The notes: a model not told the origin generated them from the sequence alone. A stretch of DNA of 64,000 bases from Stenotrophomonas maltophilia (GCF_002799245.1 NZ_NEQV01000005.1:186001-250000); one strand, 5' to 3'. Positions 17,775 to 27,217 are shown, counted from the stretch's first letter. Translations and numbers: made by a program.

Positions 17775-18895
17775 GCAGCCTGGACCCACGCACGCCGCGC
17801 ACGGTCGGCATCATCGGCAGCGCTGGCGCCTATGGGCGCTGGCTGACCCGCTTCTTCCAGCAGCACATGCAGCTGCAGGTGATTGGCCATGATCCGGCGG
17901 ACCCGGGCTCGCACACGCCGGAACAACTGCTGGCGCAGGCCGACGTGCTGGTGTTCTCGGCGCCGATCCGGCATACCCCGGCATTGATCGCCGAGTACGT
18001 GCGGCAGTCGGCGGGCCGCGAGCAGGGCAGGCTGTGGCTGGATGTGACCTCGGTGAAGGAGGCGCCGGTGCAGGCCATGCTGGCCTCGCAGGCTGAAGTG
18101 GTCGGCCTGCATCCCATGACCGCGCCGCCGAAGGCACCGACCCTGAAGGGCCGGGTGATGGTCGTCTGCGAAGCGCGGCTGCAGCACTGGCAGCCGTGGG
18201 TCGATACGCTGTGCACGGCGCTGCAGGCCGAGTGCGTGCGGGCCACCCCGCAGCACCACGACCAGATGATGGCGCTGGTGCAGGCGATGGTGCATGCCAC
18301 TCACCTGGCCCAGGCCGGCGTGCTGCGCCAGTACCAGGCGCAGCTGGGTGATCTGGCCGCGATGATGCCGTATCGCTCAGCGTCGTTTGAGCTGGATACG
18401 GCGATCATCTCGCGCATCCTGTCGCTCAACCCGGCGATCTACGAAGACATCCAGTTCGGCAACCCGTACGTGGCGCCGATGCTGGAGCGCCTGGTCGGCC
18501 AGCTGCAGGCCCTGCAGGCGCAGGTGGGGCAGGGCGACGACGGTGCACGCGCTGCATTCCGTGAGCGGCTGCTGTCGGACAATCGCAGTGCCTTCGGCGA
18601 GCAGGCGCTGGCTGACGGCAACTACACGTTCGAACGCGTGGGTTATCTGCTGGCCGACCTGACCGAGCGCAATGCATTGTCGGTGCATCTGCCGGAAGAC
18701 CGGCCCGGCTCGCTGCGTGAGCTGCTGAACGTGTTCGAGCAGCATCGCATCAGCCTGGCTTCGATCCATTCCTCGCGCACGCCCGGCGGTGAAGTGCATT
18801 TCCGCATCGGATTCATCGCCGGCAGCGATCCGGCGGCGATCACCCGGGCGGCCGCTGAAGTTGACGCCAGCGGCATCGGGCGGGTGCTCGGCTGA
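17771..18895 (+). CDS. tyrA: Prephenate dehydrogenase with C-terminal ACT domain
   Basis: A protein of 374 residues. The Rossmann start is TVGIIGSAGAYGRWLTRFF, slightly unusual in having GSAGAYG instead of GxGxxG. Next come VTSVKEAP and a GLHPMTAPPK segment typical of TyrA, the helical dehydrogenase domain with HATHLAQAGVL, and from about residue 300 an ACT domain (HLPEDRPGSLRELLNVFEQH) for tyrosine or other amino-acid control. It oxidises prephenate to hydroxyphenylpyruvate in tyrosine synthesis. It is coupled to pdxY; PLP is a cofactor of the aminotransferase acting next in the pathway. Confidence 0.93.
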   Translation: MSSLDPRTPRTVGIIGSAGAYGRWLTRFFQQHMQLQVIGHDPADPGSHTPEQLLAQADVLVFSAPIRHTPALIAEYVRQSAGREQGRLWLDVTSVKEAPVQAMLASQAEVVGLHPMTAPPKAPTLKGRVMVVCEARLQHWQPWVDTLCTALQAECVRATPQHHDQMMALVQAMVHATHLAQAGVLRQYQAQLGDLAAMMPYRSASFELDTAIISRILSLNPAIYEDIQFGNPYVAPMLERLVGQLQALQAQVGQGDDGARAAFRERLLSDNRSAFGEQALADGNYTFERVGYLLADLTERNALSVHLPEDRPGSLRELLNVFEQHRISLASIHSSRTPGGEVHFRIGFIAGSDPAAITRAAAEVDASGIGRVLG

Positions 18896-19109
18896 CCACA
18901 TTCATCCACAGGCGGTGTGGATGGATTCTGAGCAAACATGTGGATAACCGCGTGCAGCCCTTGGCAGCAAAGGCTGTCAAGATGGTTGGTCAAAAATTGG
19001 CCACACCTTTCTGTAGCGTCGAGCCATGCCCAACGGCTCCCCGCCGCCATACCCGGCGAGCGCAGCGGCAGGTCCGTGCACACGCACCCGCCAGGAGCGC
19101 GTCGGTGGG

Positions 19110-19304
19110 CTAGATCGTCAGCCTCAGCTCACCGCCGCTGGTGGTGAACTCGCGACCATTGCGCACCAGCAGGCGACCGTCGTCGAGCTCATAGCGTGGC
19201 GTGGCTTCGGAGTGGTGCCCGCTGCCATTCGCCTCGGGCTTGAACTCGATGATGATGTGGCTTTCGCCTTGGCTGTCGACTGCAGGGAACTGACGGAACG
19301 ACAT
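19110..19304 (-). CDS. Conserved-looking small protein, function unknown
   Basis: A protein of 64 residues, MSFRQFPAV to LRLTI, with a very strong Shine-Dalgarno (AAGGAGG, 6 bases before the ATG), which supports it as a real gene. The sequence is polar and mixed, with alternating strands likely (SHIIIEFKPEA, GRLLVRNGREFTT) and no signal peptide or membrane segment. I do not recognise a family. It stands alone between tyrA and the ABC exporter gene, with a 214-base gap on the tyrA side that holds half a SMAG palindrome (about 19012-19040). Confidence 0.7.
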   Translation of the reverse strand: MSFRQFPAVDSQGESHIIIEFKPEANGSGHHSEATPRYELDDGRLLVRNGREFTTSGGELRLTI

Positions 19305-19374
19305 CGTGTACCTCCTTCAGCGGATGCGGCTGATGCGAGGCCAGCTTGGTCCGGCCGATGTTAGCCGGCCGTCA

Positions 19375-21147
19375 TCAATCGATGAACTGCAGTCGTGCCA
19401 GTTCAGCGTACAGTCCGCCTTCGGCCAACAGCTGCGCATGGGTGCCCTCGGCCACGATGCGGCCCTGGTCCATCACCACGATGCGGTCGGCCTTCAGCAC
19501 GGTGGCCAGGCGATGGGCGATGACCAGCGTGGTGCGGCCGGCCATCAGCCGCTCCAGCGCCTGCTGCACGCCATGCTCGCTCTGCGCGTCCAGCGCGCTG
19601 GTCGCTTCGTCCAGCAGCAGGATCGGCGCATCCTTCAGCAGTGCGCGGGCAATCGCCACTCGCTGCTGCTGGCCACCGGAAAGGCGTGCGCCGCGCTCGC
19701 CCAGCTCACTGTCGTAGCCCTGCGGCAACGCACGCAGGAAACCATCGGCCTCGGCTGCGCGGGCGGCATTCTCGACCTCGGCGTCGCTGGCCTGCAGCCG
19801 GCCGTAGCGGATGTTGTCGCGCGCACTGGCCGCGAACAGCGTCGGTTGCTGCGGTACCAGTGCCAGCTGCGCGCGCAGTTCGGCCGGGTCGACCTGGCGC
19901 ACGTCGATGCCATCCACGCAGATGCGGCCGCTGGCCGGATCGTGGAAGCGCAACAGCATCGACAGCACCGTGCTCTTGCCGGCGCCCGACGGGCCGACCA
20001 GGGCCACGGTCTCACCGGGGCGGACATGCAGGTTGAAGTGGTCCAGCGCGGCCTGGTCCGGGCGCTGCGGATAGTGGAACACCACGTCGTCGAACTGGAT
20101 TTCGCCGCGTAGTGGTTGCGGCAGTGCGTGCGGCTGCGCCGGCGCACGGATCTCGATGTCTTCCTGCAGCAGCTCGCCGATGCGGCCCATGCCACCGGCC
20201 GCACGCTGCAGCTCGTTCCAGACTTCGGCCAACGCGCCCACCGAGCCGCCGCCGATCAGCGCGTACAGCACGAACTGGCCCAGCGTGCCGGCACTGAGGC
20301 GCCCGTCGATGACATCGTGCGCGCCCAGCCACAGCACGCCGACGATGGCGCCAAACACCAGCAGGATGGCGCTGGCAGTAACCAGCGATTGCGCGCCGAT
20401 GCGGCGGCGCGCGGCACCGATGGCATCGCCCAGTGCCTTGTCGAAGCGTCCGCGCTCATACGGCTCGCGTGCATGCGCCTGCACCGTGCGCACGGCGCCC
20501 AGCGTCTCGCTGGCCAGGCTGTTGGCGTCGGCGATGCGGTCCTGGCTGCTGCGTGCAACCGTGCGCAGCTTGCGCGCGCCGATGATGATCGGAAGCACCG
20601 CCAGCGGGATGCCGAGCAGCGACCACGCGGCCAGCCGCGGGCTGGTGACGAACAGCATCGCCAGGCTGCCGACCACGGTGACGCTGCTGCGCAGGGCCAC
20701 TGACATGGTCGAGCCGACCACGCTGCGCAGCAGCTCGCTGTCAGCGGTCAGGCGAGAGACCAGTTCGCCGCTGCGGCTGCGGTCATGGAACCCGGCACCG
20801 AGCTGGATCAGGTGTGCATACAGGCGGCTGCGCAGGTCGGCGACGACCTTTTCGCCCAGCAGCGACACGAAGAAGAACCGTGCGGCCGTCGCCAGTGCCA
20901 GCACCACCGCCACCAGCATCAGCAGGGCGAAGGCACGGTTGATCTGGCCACCGCTGGTGAAGCCATGGTCGATCATCTGCTTCACGGCCGGGGGCAGGCT
21001 CAGCGTGGCGGCCGAAGACACCGCCAGGGCCAGCAGCCAGGCAGTGAACAGCCCGCTATGGCGGCGCACGAACGGCCACAACGTCCGCAGGCTGCCGAGG
21101 CGGCGCAGCGGCGGGGTCGAGGCGGGGGCGTCGTCCTTGTCAGTCAT
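19375..21147 (-). CDS. ABC exporter, fused membrane and ATPase domains (MsbA-like)
   Basis: A protein of 590 residues. The N-terminal half has six membrane segments (from WPFVRRHSGLFTAWLLALAV) with the coupling region YAHLIQLGAGFHDRSRSGEL. The ATPase half carries Walker A GPSGAGKST, signature LSGGQQQRVAIARAL, Walker B ILLLDEATSALD and switch His in IAHRL. It works as a homodimer and exports a lipid or drug; the sequence does not tell which. The 3' end of the yigZ gene overlaps its start by 8 bases, so the two are probably one transcript. Confidence 0.93.
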   Translation of the reverse strand: MTDKDDAPASTPPLRRLGSLRTLWPFVRRHSGLFTAWLLALAVSSAATLSLPPAVKQMIDHGFTSGGQINRAFALLMLVAVVLALATAARFFFVSLLGEKVVADLRSRLYAHLIQLGAGFHDRSRSGELVSRLTADSELLRSVVGSTMSVALRSSVTVVGSLAMLFVTSPRLAAWSLLGIPLAVLPIIIGARKLRTVARSSQDRIADANSLASETLGAVRTVQAHAREPYERGRFDKALGDAIGAARRRIGAQSLVTASAILLVFGAIVGVLWLGAHDVIDGRLSAGTLGQFVLYALIGGGSVGALAEVWNELQRAAGGMGRIGELLQEDIEIRAPAQPHALPQPLRGEIQFDDVVFHYPQRPDQAALDHFNLHVRPGETVALVGPSGAGKSTVLSMLLRFHDPASGRICVDGIDVRQVDPAELRAQLALVPQQPTLFAASARDNIRYGRLQASDAEVENAARAAEADGFLRALPQGYDSELGERGARLSGGQQQRVAIARALLKDAPILLLDEATSALDAQSEHGVQQALERLMAGRTTLVIAHRLATVLKADRIVVMDQGRIVAEGTHAQLLAEGGLYAELARLQFID

Positions 21148-21736
21148 CCTGGTTGTCGTCTTCTATGCGGATACGGTCACGGGTGGCGTCGCGAAGGCGG
21201 ATTTTCAATGCATCGACCTGATCGGCCGGCAATTCGGCCCGCAGGCACACGCCGTTGGCATCAAACTGTTCATCGAGCTTCCCGGCGCCGAAGGCGGGCA
21301 GGGTGGCGTGCAGGGTGCCCAGGTCCTCGAAGCCGGCCCGCAGCTGCAGGCGGGCCATCGCCACCAGCGGCAGGCGCGGAGCGGTACGCAGGCACTCTGC
21401 GGCAGCACCACCGTAGGCGCGTACCAGTCCGCCGGCGCCCAGCTTGATACCGCCGAACCAGCGGGTCACCACCACCATCACCCGGTCGAAGCCCTGGCCA
21501 TCGATCGCGGCCAGGATCGGCCGCCCGGCTGTACCGGCGGGCTCGCCATCGTCACTGGAGCGGTAGTCCTGGCCGTGCCGGTAGGCCCAGCAGTTGTGGG
21601 TCGCGTCGGCTACCGCCACCTGTTGCAGGAACGCCGCCGCCGCCGTGGCGCCGTCGATCGGTGCGGCATGGGCAATGAAGCGGCTGTGTTTGACTTCCAG
21701 CGTGTGACTGACGGGCTGGGCGAGGGTATCGAGCAT
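21140..21736 (-). CDS. yigZ: YigZ/IMPACT family protein
   Basis: A protein of 198 residues from ATG 21736 (an in-frame ATG at 21745 adds three residues). Family hallmarks of IMPACT/YigZ are clear: EVKHSRFIAHAAPI, ATHNCWAYR, SSDDGEPAGTAGRPIL, VMVVVTRWFGGIKLGAGGL. The N-terminal domain resembles ribosomal protein folds, and the eukaryotic relative affects Gcn2 control of translation; in bacteria the role is not known. It overlaps the exporter gene by 8 bases. Confidence 0.93.
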   Translation of the reverse strand: MLDTLAQPVSHTLEVKHSRFIAHAAPIDGATAAAAFLQQVAVADATHNCWAYRHGQDYRSSDDGEPAGTAGRPILAAIDGQGFDRVMVVVTRWFGGIKLGAGGLVRAYGGAAAECLRTAPRLPLVAMARLQLRAGFEDLGTLHATLPAFGAGKLDEQFDANGVCLRAELPADQVDALKIRLRDATRDRIRIEDDNQDD

Positions 21737-21776
21737 TCCCGCCATTCTACGGGGTTGCCGGAGGTCACTGTCCGCT

Positions 21777-22808
21777 TCAGTCGTCCAGCAGCGGACGCAG
21801 ATCGCGCGGCAGGCGTGCTTCCGGATACTGCTGCACATAGCGCTCCAGGCTGGCACGGGCCAGGTCGCGCTGGCCTGCGTCGAGGCGCGCACGGATCTTC
21901 TGCAGCCACTGGCGGCGGGGCAGGTGTGCATCGGCGTCCACCTCGGCCTGCACGGCATCCGCACTGAGCCCCGCATCGGCGCCACGGCGCATGACGCCGG
22001 GGGCGGAGCGGCTCGGGGCCTGGCGTTTCATCGAGGTGATCTCTATCCGATCCAGCGCCTGCGCCGGTTCGGCATCGGCAGCATTGGCCACTGGCGCCTC
22101 GGCGCTGCGCGCATTCACTGCCTTTGCCGGGGCGGGCGCCAATGCCGGTGCAGGTGCCGAGTAGGAGACCGGTGCAGGAGGCGCGGGCGGTGCCGGCGCG
22201 GGCGCCGGAACTGCTGCCGCTGCGGGAGGCTGCGCGGCAAAGGAGGTGTCGGCGGCGACCTCTGCAGTCTTCGATCGTGCTGCCGCGGGAGGAGCATCGG
22301 CGGTTTCGGCCGGGGCCGGTGCCGGCGCGCGCGCGATGGCCGGGGCGGCGGCGGGTGCCGGCGCAGCAACCGGGGCGGCCATGGGGGCTGCCGGCGTGGA
22401 GGCCGGTTCTGCGGCCGCAACGGCACTGCCTGCCGCATGGCTTCCATCGGCGGCGCTGCTTTCCGCCATCTGTGCCGTGGCCGCAGCATCGGCCGCCGCC
22501 GGAGCTGCCACCCACTGGGCCTCGCCTGCCGGAACCGGCGGCGGTTCCGGGCGCAGCTGCCAGGCAATGCCGATGGCGAACACCATCGAGGCGGCGATGC
22601 CGAATATGGCCGGCCAGCGCGGGCGCGTGCGCTGTGTGCGTGGCGCATCCGGCGAGGCTGCAGCCGTGGCCTCCGGTGCGTCCACGGCGGTGCGCGCCGC
22701 GGCCAGGATGGCGGCGTCCAGCGCAGCCGACGGGGCGTGTTCGGCGCGGCGGCCGAGCAGGCGTGCCAGCTCGCGTTCTTCCGGCGTCAGCGGTTCGTCT
22801 CGGTTCAT
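21777..22808 (-). CDS. Putative membrane-anchored anti-sigma factor
   Basis: A protein of 343 residues. The N-terminal 80 or so residues (MNRDEPLTPEERELARLL, SAALDAAILAAARTAV) are a small cytoplasmic helical domain. One membrane segment follows (PAIFGIAASMVFAIGIAWQL), then a long Ala/Pro-rich low-complexity region of about 150 residues and a C-terminal segment with Trp and Arg (RRQWLQKIRARLDAGQRDLA). The start overlaps the stop of the sigma gene by 4 bases, the classic sigma/anti-sigma arrangement. The role is inferred from layout and topology; no zinc-binding ZAS motif is seen. Confidence 0.75.
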   Translation of the reverse strand: MNRDEPLTPEERELARLLGRRAEHAPSAALDAAILAAARTAVDAPEATAAASPDAPRTQRTRPRWPAIFGIAASMVFAIGIAWQLRPEPPPVPAGEAQWVAAPAAADAAATAQMAESSAADGSHAAGSAVAAAEPASTPAAPMAAPVAAPAPAAAPAIARAPAPAPAETADAPPAAARSKTAEVAADTSFAAQPPAAAAVPAPAPAPPAPPAPVSYSAPAPALAPAPAKAVNARSAEAPVANAADAEPAQALDRIEITSMKRQAPSRSAPGVMRRGADAGLSADAVQAEVDADAHLPRRQWLQKIRARLDAGQRDLARASLERYVQQYPEARLPRDLRPLLDD

Positions 22809-23428
22809 GCGTTCAATCCCGCACGCAGCTTGTCCATCGCATAGCGCAGCCGCGATTTCACGGTTTCCCGGCCTACGCCGGTGATCTGGCCGATCTCCTC
22901 CAGGCTCAGTTCCTGATCCAGCCGCAGCTGCAGCACTTCGCGCTGCTCGGGCGGCAGTTGTTCCATCGCCAGCTGGATGCGGCGACGTTGTTCGAATTCG
23001 GAAAGCTCGGCTTCCGGGGTCTGCCCATCCTCGATCGCGGCCAGGCGCAGGTCGGCGTCGGCCGGTGCGGCAGGGCGATGGCGGGCGGCGCGCCAATGGT
23101 CGTTCAGCCGGTTGTGGGCGATGCGGAACAGCCAGGTGCTGAATGCCGCTTCAGGTTGCCAGCCGGCCCGGGCGCTGATCACCCGCTGCCAGACATCCTG
23201 GAAGATCTCCTCGGCCAGGGCGGTGTCGCGCAGTTGCCGCAGCAGGAAGCCGAACAGGCGCTTGCGATGGCGCGCATACAGGCTTTCGAACGCGCGCAGG
23301 TCGCCACCGGCCCAGGCCAGCATCAAGGCTTCATCGGTTGGCAGTGCGCTGGCTTCCACGGCGTACAGGGTAAGGCCTGCGGGCGGTGGCGCATAGCCGA
23401 TGGCGGGGGCGGGCAGGGCAAGGTTCAT
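22805..23428 (-). CDS. ECF-type RNA polymerase sigma factor
   Basis: A protein of 207 residues from ATG 23428; an upstream ATG at 23497 is possible. Region 2 is DLRAFESLYARHRKRLFGFL with TALAEEIFQDVW and AFSTWLFRIAHNRLND. Region 4 is MEQLPPEQREVLQLRLDQE followed by SLEEIGQITGVGRETVKSRL. This is a group 4 (ECF) sigma factor, probably held by the membrane anti-sigma encoded next and freed by an envelope signal. Its target promoters are unknown. It is divergent from the large GGDEF-EAL gene. Confidence 0.93.
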   Translation of the reverse strand: MNLALPAPAIGYAPPPAGLTLYAVEASALPTDEALMLAWAGGDLRAFESLYARHRKRLFGFLLRQLRDTALAEEIFQDVWQRVISARAGWQPEAAFSTWLFRIAHNRLNDHWRAARHRPAAPADADLRLAAIEDGQTPEAELSEFEQRRRIQLAMEQLPPEQREVLQLRLDQELSLEEIGQITGVGRETVKSRLRYAMDKLRAGLNA

Positions 23429-23570
23429 GGCGTTGAAGCGGCTACGGACAGCAGGAAAAACGTACGGGCGCACGATTCGGGGTTTACGGGCTTCCATTGC
23501 CCCCCGGGTGGCGCGCTATGCTCGGCGGCTCAGGGGAGGCGACGCACAGACGGCGCCAAGAGATTGTCAT

Positions 23571-26411
23571 TTGTCCACGCACGTTGAACCGGCTGAAGAA
23601 CCACTACACGAGGCCGTGCTGAGCACGGCGCTGGTGCGCGCATTGCATGCGCTGCTGCCGGATTCGGCCGTGGTCCGCGTTGGCTGGGACGACCCGCAGC
23701 TCGGGCGCGGCCAGGGTGGCTGGCCGGCCGTCGTGGCGGCAGGCACGTTCACGGCGCCGGGCATCGGCGACGGTTGCCATGACTGGGAATATGACGGCGC
23801 CCGCCTGCGCCTGTCGGTGGAAGGTGCGGTGCCTTCGGCGGCGTGGTGGGGGCTGGCCCGGCAGGCCATGGAACTGGCACTGCAGCGTGGCCGCCAGGCC
23901 GGGCAGATCAAGGCGCTGGAAGAAGCTGAACGGCTGCAGCAGGCACTGTTCCAGATCGCCGATCTGGCCGGCGCCGACCTGGAGATGTCGGAGATGCTGC
24001 GTCACGTACACGGTGTGCTCGGCACGCTGATGTACGCGGAAAACTGCTACATCGTCGAATACGACGATGTCCGCGACCAGATCCGCTTCCTGTACTTCGC
24101 CGACCAGGTCGACGATTTCGTGGCCGATCCGTCGCAGAGCCATGATGCCGACGAGATGCCGCGCAGCCTGACCGTGGCGCTGCTGCGCCACGGCAAGCCG
24201 CTCAGCGGCCCCTCACGCGAATTGCTGGCGCGCGTGGTCGAGCAGGAGCACGACCCGCAGCGTGGCCCTGAAAGCCTGGACTGGCTGGGCGTGCCGATCT
24301 TGCGCGATGGCCGGGTATGCGGCGCCATCGTCGTGCAGAGCTATGAGCTGGCGGCTCGCTACGGCGAGGCCGAGCGGGCGCTGCTGGGCTTTGTCGCCCA
24401 GCATGTGCAGACCGCAATGGATCGACGCCAGGCGCAGGTCCGGCTGGAGCAGCAGGTGGAACGGCGCACGCTGGAGCTGCAGCGTGCAAACCGCAGCCTG
24501 CAGGATGAAGTGGCCGAGCGCCGCCGCGCCGAGCAGCTGCAGACCGCGCTGTACAACATCGCCGAGATGGCGATGTCGGCCGACAGCCTGGCCCAGTTCT
24601 ACGGGCAGGTGCATGGCGTGGTCGGTCGCCTGCTCGATGCGCGCAACTTCTATATCGCGCTGGTGAACGGAACCGGCAACGGCCTGGACTTCGTCTATTC
24701 GGTGGACGAGCACAACGCGAGCCGTGCGCCGCGGCCGTTCAGCCGCGGGCTGACCGAATACGTGGTGCGCAACCGGCGGCCACTGTTGGCTTCACGTACC
24801 CAGATCGATGCGCTGCTGGCCAGCGGCGAGGTGCGTGAATCCGGCGCGCGTTCGCATTGCTGGCTGGGCGTGCCGCTGTTGCGCGACGACGAGGTAGTCG
24901 GCGCGATCGTGGTGCAGAGCTACAGCGAGAACAGTACGTTCAGCGTGCACGATCAGCGGCTGCTGACCTTCGTTGCGCAGAACATCGGAACCGGGCTGGC
25001 GCGCCAGCGCGACCAGCAGCGGTTGCGTTCGGCGCATGCCGAACTGGAAAAGCGCGTGGAGGAACGCACCCGCGAGCTGGCCGAGGTCAACGAAAAGCTG
25101 CTGGGGCAGATCGGCGAGCGCCTGCGTGCCGAGCAGCGCCTGACCCATCAGGCCATGCACGATGCACTGACCGGCCTGCCCAACCGCCTGCACCTGCTTG
25201 ATCGCCTGCAGGATTCGCTGGCGCTGGCCAAGCGTGAGGGTGGGCCGGTGTTCGCCGTGCTGTTCCTCGATCTGGACCGCTTCAAGCTGGTCAACGACAG
25301 CATCGGCCACGCCGCCGGTGACCGCATGCTGGTGGAGGTCGCCAAACGCATCGTATCGATGGCCGGCACCGAGGACGTGGTGGCGCGGCTGGGCGGTGAT
25401 GAATTCGCGGTGCTGCTGCAATGCCCGCAGGGCCTGGCACAGGCGCTGGATTTCGGCCAGCGCCTGCTGCTGGCACTGCAGGAATCGATGTGGATCGCCG
25501 GGCGCGAGCTGTTCCCGTCCGGCAGCCTGGGCATCGCGTTGTGGAACCCGCGCTACCGCACCGGCGAGGAGCTGCTGCGTGACGCCGACGCGGCGATGTA
25601 CCGGGCCAAGGCACAGGGCCATGACCGCTGCGCGATCTTCGACGAGGACATGCGTGAGCAGGCCATGCGCAGCCTCGATCTGGAAGCCGACCTGCGCCGT
25701 GCGATCAACAACCGTGATTTCGTTCCGTTCTACCAGCCGATCGTGCGCCTGTCCGATGGCGAGGTGGTGGGGCATGAGGCATTGCTGCGCTGGCAGCATG
25801 AGCGTCGTGGCCTGCTGCTGCCCGGGGCGTTCCTGGAGCTGGGTGAGGAAAGCGGCCTGATCGAACAGGTCGACTGGCTGATCTACGAGCAGGTCATCGC
25901 GGGCCTGGCCGAAGGCGGGCAGAGCTACGTCTCGGTGAACGTTTCACCGAGACATTTCCGTTCGGCCGAGTTCAGCGGCCGCCTGTTCGGTCTGCTCGAT
26001 GCATGTGGCGCCGATCCGCGCCGGCTGCGCCTGGAGATCACCGAGGTCGCGCTGCTGGACGATGGTCCGCACACGCTGCGCATCCTGCAGGGCCTGCGCG
26101 AGCGCGGCATCCAGGTGCAGCTGGACGATTTCGGTACCGGCTTCTCAGCGCTGTCCTACCTGCACCGTTTCCCGATCAGTACGTTGAAGATCGACCAGAG
26201 TTTCATCGCCGGCCTGCATGGGCCGGAAGTGCAGAGCACGCGCGCGCTGGTCGAAGGCGTGCTGTCGCTGGCCCGCACCCTGGGCATCGAAACCATCGGC
26301 GAAGGCATCGAGACCGAGGCGCAGCGGCAGACGCTGCGCGAACTCGGTTGCGACTACGGCCAGGGGTACCTGCTGGGCCGCCCGGCACCGCGGGAGCGCG
26401 CGGTGGCCTGA
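23571..26411 (+). CDS. GAF-GAF-GGDEF-EAL cyclic-di-GMP enzyme
   Basis: A protein of 946 residues from TTG 23571 (STHVEPAEE); other starts such as GTG 23617 are possible, and the upstream ATG at 23400 runs over the sigma gene. Two similar GAF sensor domains (about residues 125-275 and 325-475) are each followed by a coiled coil (RLEQQVERRTLELQ and ELEKRVEERTRELAEV). The GGDEF domain is intact (RLGGDEFAVLL near 608) with no RxxD inhibition site before it (GTED). The EAL domain is also intact (GHEALLRW near 736, DDFGTGFSALSYL near 852, LKIDQSF, EGIET). It should both make and break cyclic di-GMP; which wins is not decided by sequence. Confidence 0.9.
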   Translation: MSTHVEPAEEPLHEAVLSTALVRALHALLPDSAVVRVGWDDPQLGRGQGGWPAVVAAGTFTAPGIGDGCHDWEYDGARLRLSVEGAVPSAAWWGLARQAMELALQRGRQAGQIKALEEAERLQQALFQIADLAGADLEMSEMLRHVHGVLGTLMYAENCYIVEYDDVRDQIRFLYFADQVDDFVADPSQSHDADEMPRSLTVALLRHGKPLSGPSRELLARVVEQEHDPQRGPESLDWLGVPILRDGRVCGAIVVQSYELAARYGEAERALLGFVAQHVQTAMDRRQAQVRLEQQVERRTLELQRANRSLQDEVAERRRAEQLQTALYNIAEMAMSADSLAQFYGQVHGVVGRLLDARNFYIALVNGTGNGLDFVYSVDEHNASRAPRPFSRGLTEYVVRNRRPLLASRTQIDALLASGEVRESGARSHCWLGVPLLRDDEVVGAIVVQSYSENSTFSVHDQRLLTFVAQNIGTGLARQRDQQRLRSAHAELEKRVEERTRELAEVNEKLLGQIGERLRAEQRLTHQAMHDALTGLPNRLHLLDRLQDSLALAKREGGPVFAVLFLDLDRFKLVNDSIGHAAGDRMLVEVAKRIVSMAGTEDVVARLGGDEFAVLLQCPQGLAQALDFGQRLLLALQESMWIAGRELFPSGSLGIALWNPRYRTGEELLRDADAAMYRAKAQGHDRCAIFDEDMREQAMRSLDLEADLRRAINNRDFVPFYQPIVRLSDGEVVGHEALLRWQHERRGLLLPGAFLELGEESGLIEQVDWLIYEQVIAGLAEGGQSYVSVNVSPRHFRSAEFSGRLFGLLDACGADPRRLRLEITEVALLDDGPHTLRILQGLRERGIQVQLDDFGTGFSALSYLHRFPISTLKIDQSFIAGLHGPEVQSTRALVEGVLSLARTLGIETIGEGIETEAQRQTLRELGCDYGQGYLLGRPAPRERAVA

Positions 26412-26430
26412 GCCACCGCGCCAGATCACT

Positions 26431-27024
26431 TCAGCGCAGCGCGGAGCGGCGCTTCTCGTCGATCCACTTCGAAGCCTGGGCCGGCTGGTAGTTCTGCATC
26501 CACACCAGCATTTCCTCGATGTCCGAGCCGTACCACAGGTCCTGGCGCTGGTCCGGATGCAGGAAGCGCTCTTCCACCATGCGATCGATCATGCCGATCA
26601 GCGGGGCGTAGAAACCTTCAACATCGAGGAACGCGCACGGCTTGTTGCCGATGCCCAGCTGGCGCCAGGTCAGCATCTCGAAGATCTCTTCCATGGTGCC
26701 GAAGCCACCGGGCAGGGCGACGAAGCCATCGGCGAGGTCGAACATGCGCGACTTGCGCTCATGCATCGAACCGACGATCTCCAGCTCGGTCAGGCCGCGG
26801 TGGGCCACTTCCCAGTCGGCCAGCTGGCGCGGGATCACGCCGGTCACCTCGCCGCCAGCGGCGAGCACGGCATTGGCCACGGTTCCCATCAGGCCGACGT
26901 TGCCGCCGCCATACACCAGGCGCAGGCCGTCGCGGGCAATGCGGTCACCCAGGGCAATGGCGCGTTCGGTGTAGGCCGGCTTGCTGCCAGCATTGGAACC
27001 ACAGTACACACAGATCGACTTCAT
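26431..27024 (-). CDS. LOG-family nucleotide 5'-monophosphate phosphoribohydrolase
   Basis: A protein of 197 residues of the TIGR00730/LOG family. Diagnostic motifs are CVYCGSNAG at the start, LVYGGGNVGLMG, MHERKSRMFDLAD and the phosphate/catalytic site ALPGGFGTMEEIFEMLTW. Members cleave the N-glycosidic bond of nucleoside monophosphates; plant and some bacterial relatives release cytokinins. The old name lysine decarboxylase is not supported by the motifs. It is convergent with the GGDEF-EAL gene with 19 bases between. Confidence 0.92.
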   Translation of the reverse strand: MKSICVYCGSNAGSKPAYTERAIALGDRIARDGLRLVYGGGNVGLMGTVANAVLAAGGEVTGVIPRQLADWEVAHRGLTELEIVGSMHERKSRMFDLADGFVALPGGFGTMEEIFEMLTWRQLGIGNKPCAFLDVEGFYAPLIGMIDRMVEERFLHPDQRQDLWYGSDIEEMLVWMQNYQPAQASKWIDEKRRSALR

Positions 27025-27128
27025 GGATCTTCCTGTCTCTTGGCCGGAAACGAAAACGCCCCATCGCCGACCGCAGGGCGGTCAGGGACGGGGTGCCGAT
27101 TGATTATGGACCTTCGCGATGGCTGTCT

Positions 27129-27205
27129 GTAGAGCCGGGCCATGCTCGGCTGCTCTGCGTTCAGATCGCGGCAAAGGCCCCCGCCGAGCATGGGCTCGGC
27201 GCTAC
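27129..27205. repeat. SMAG palindrome pair
   Basis: GTAGAGCCGGGCCATGCTCGG (27129-27151) and the inverted GCCGAGCATGGGCTCGGCGC (27183-27205), head to head, between the LOG gene promoter region and the 3' end of the aminotransferase gene. Confidence 0.85.
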
Positions 27206-27217
27206 CGGAGCGGTGGC

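Noticed and set aside
18901..18947. DnaA-box-like TGTGGATAA with two weaker relatives after tyrA
   Set aside because: One perfect 9-mer is expected by chance about every 130 kb on both strands, and no origin genes or AT-rich region are near.
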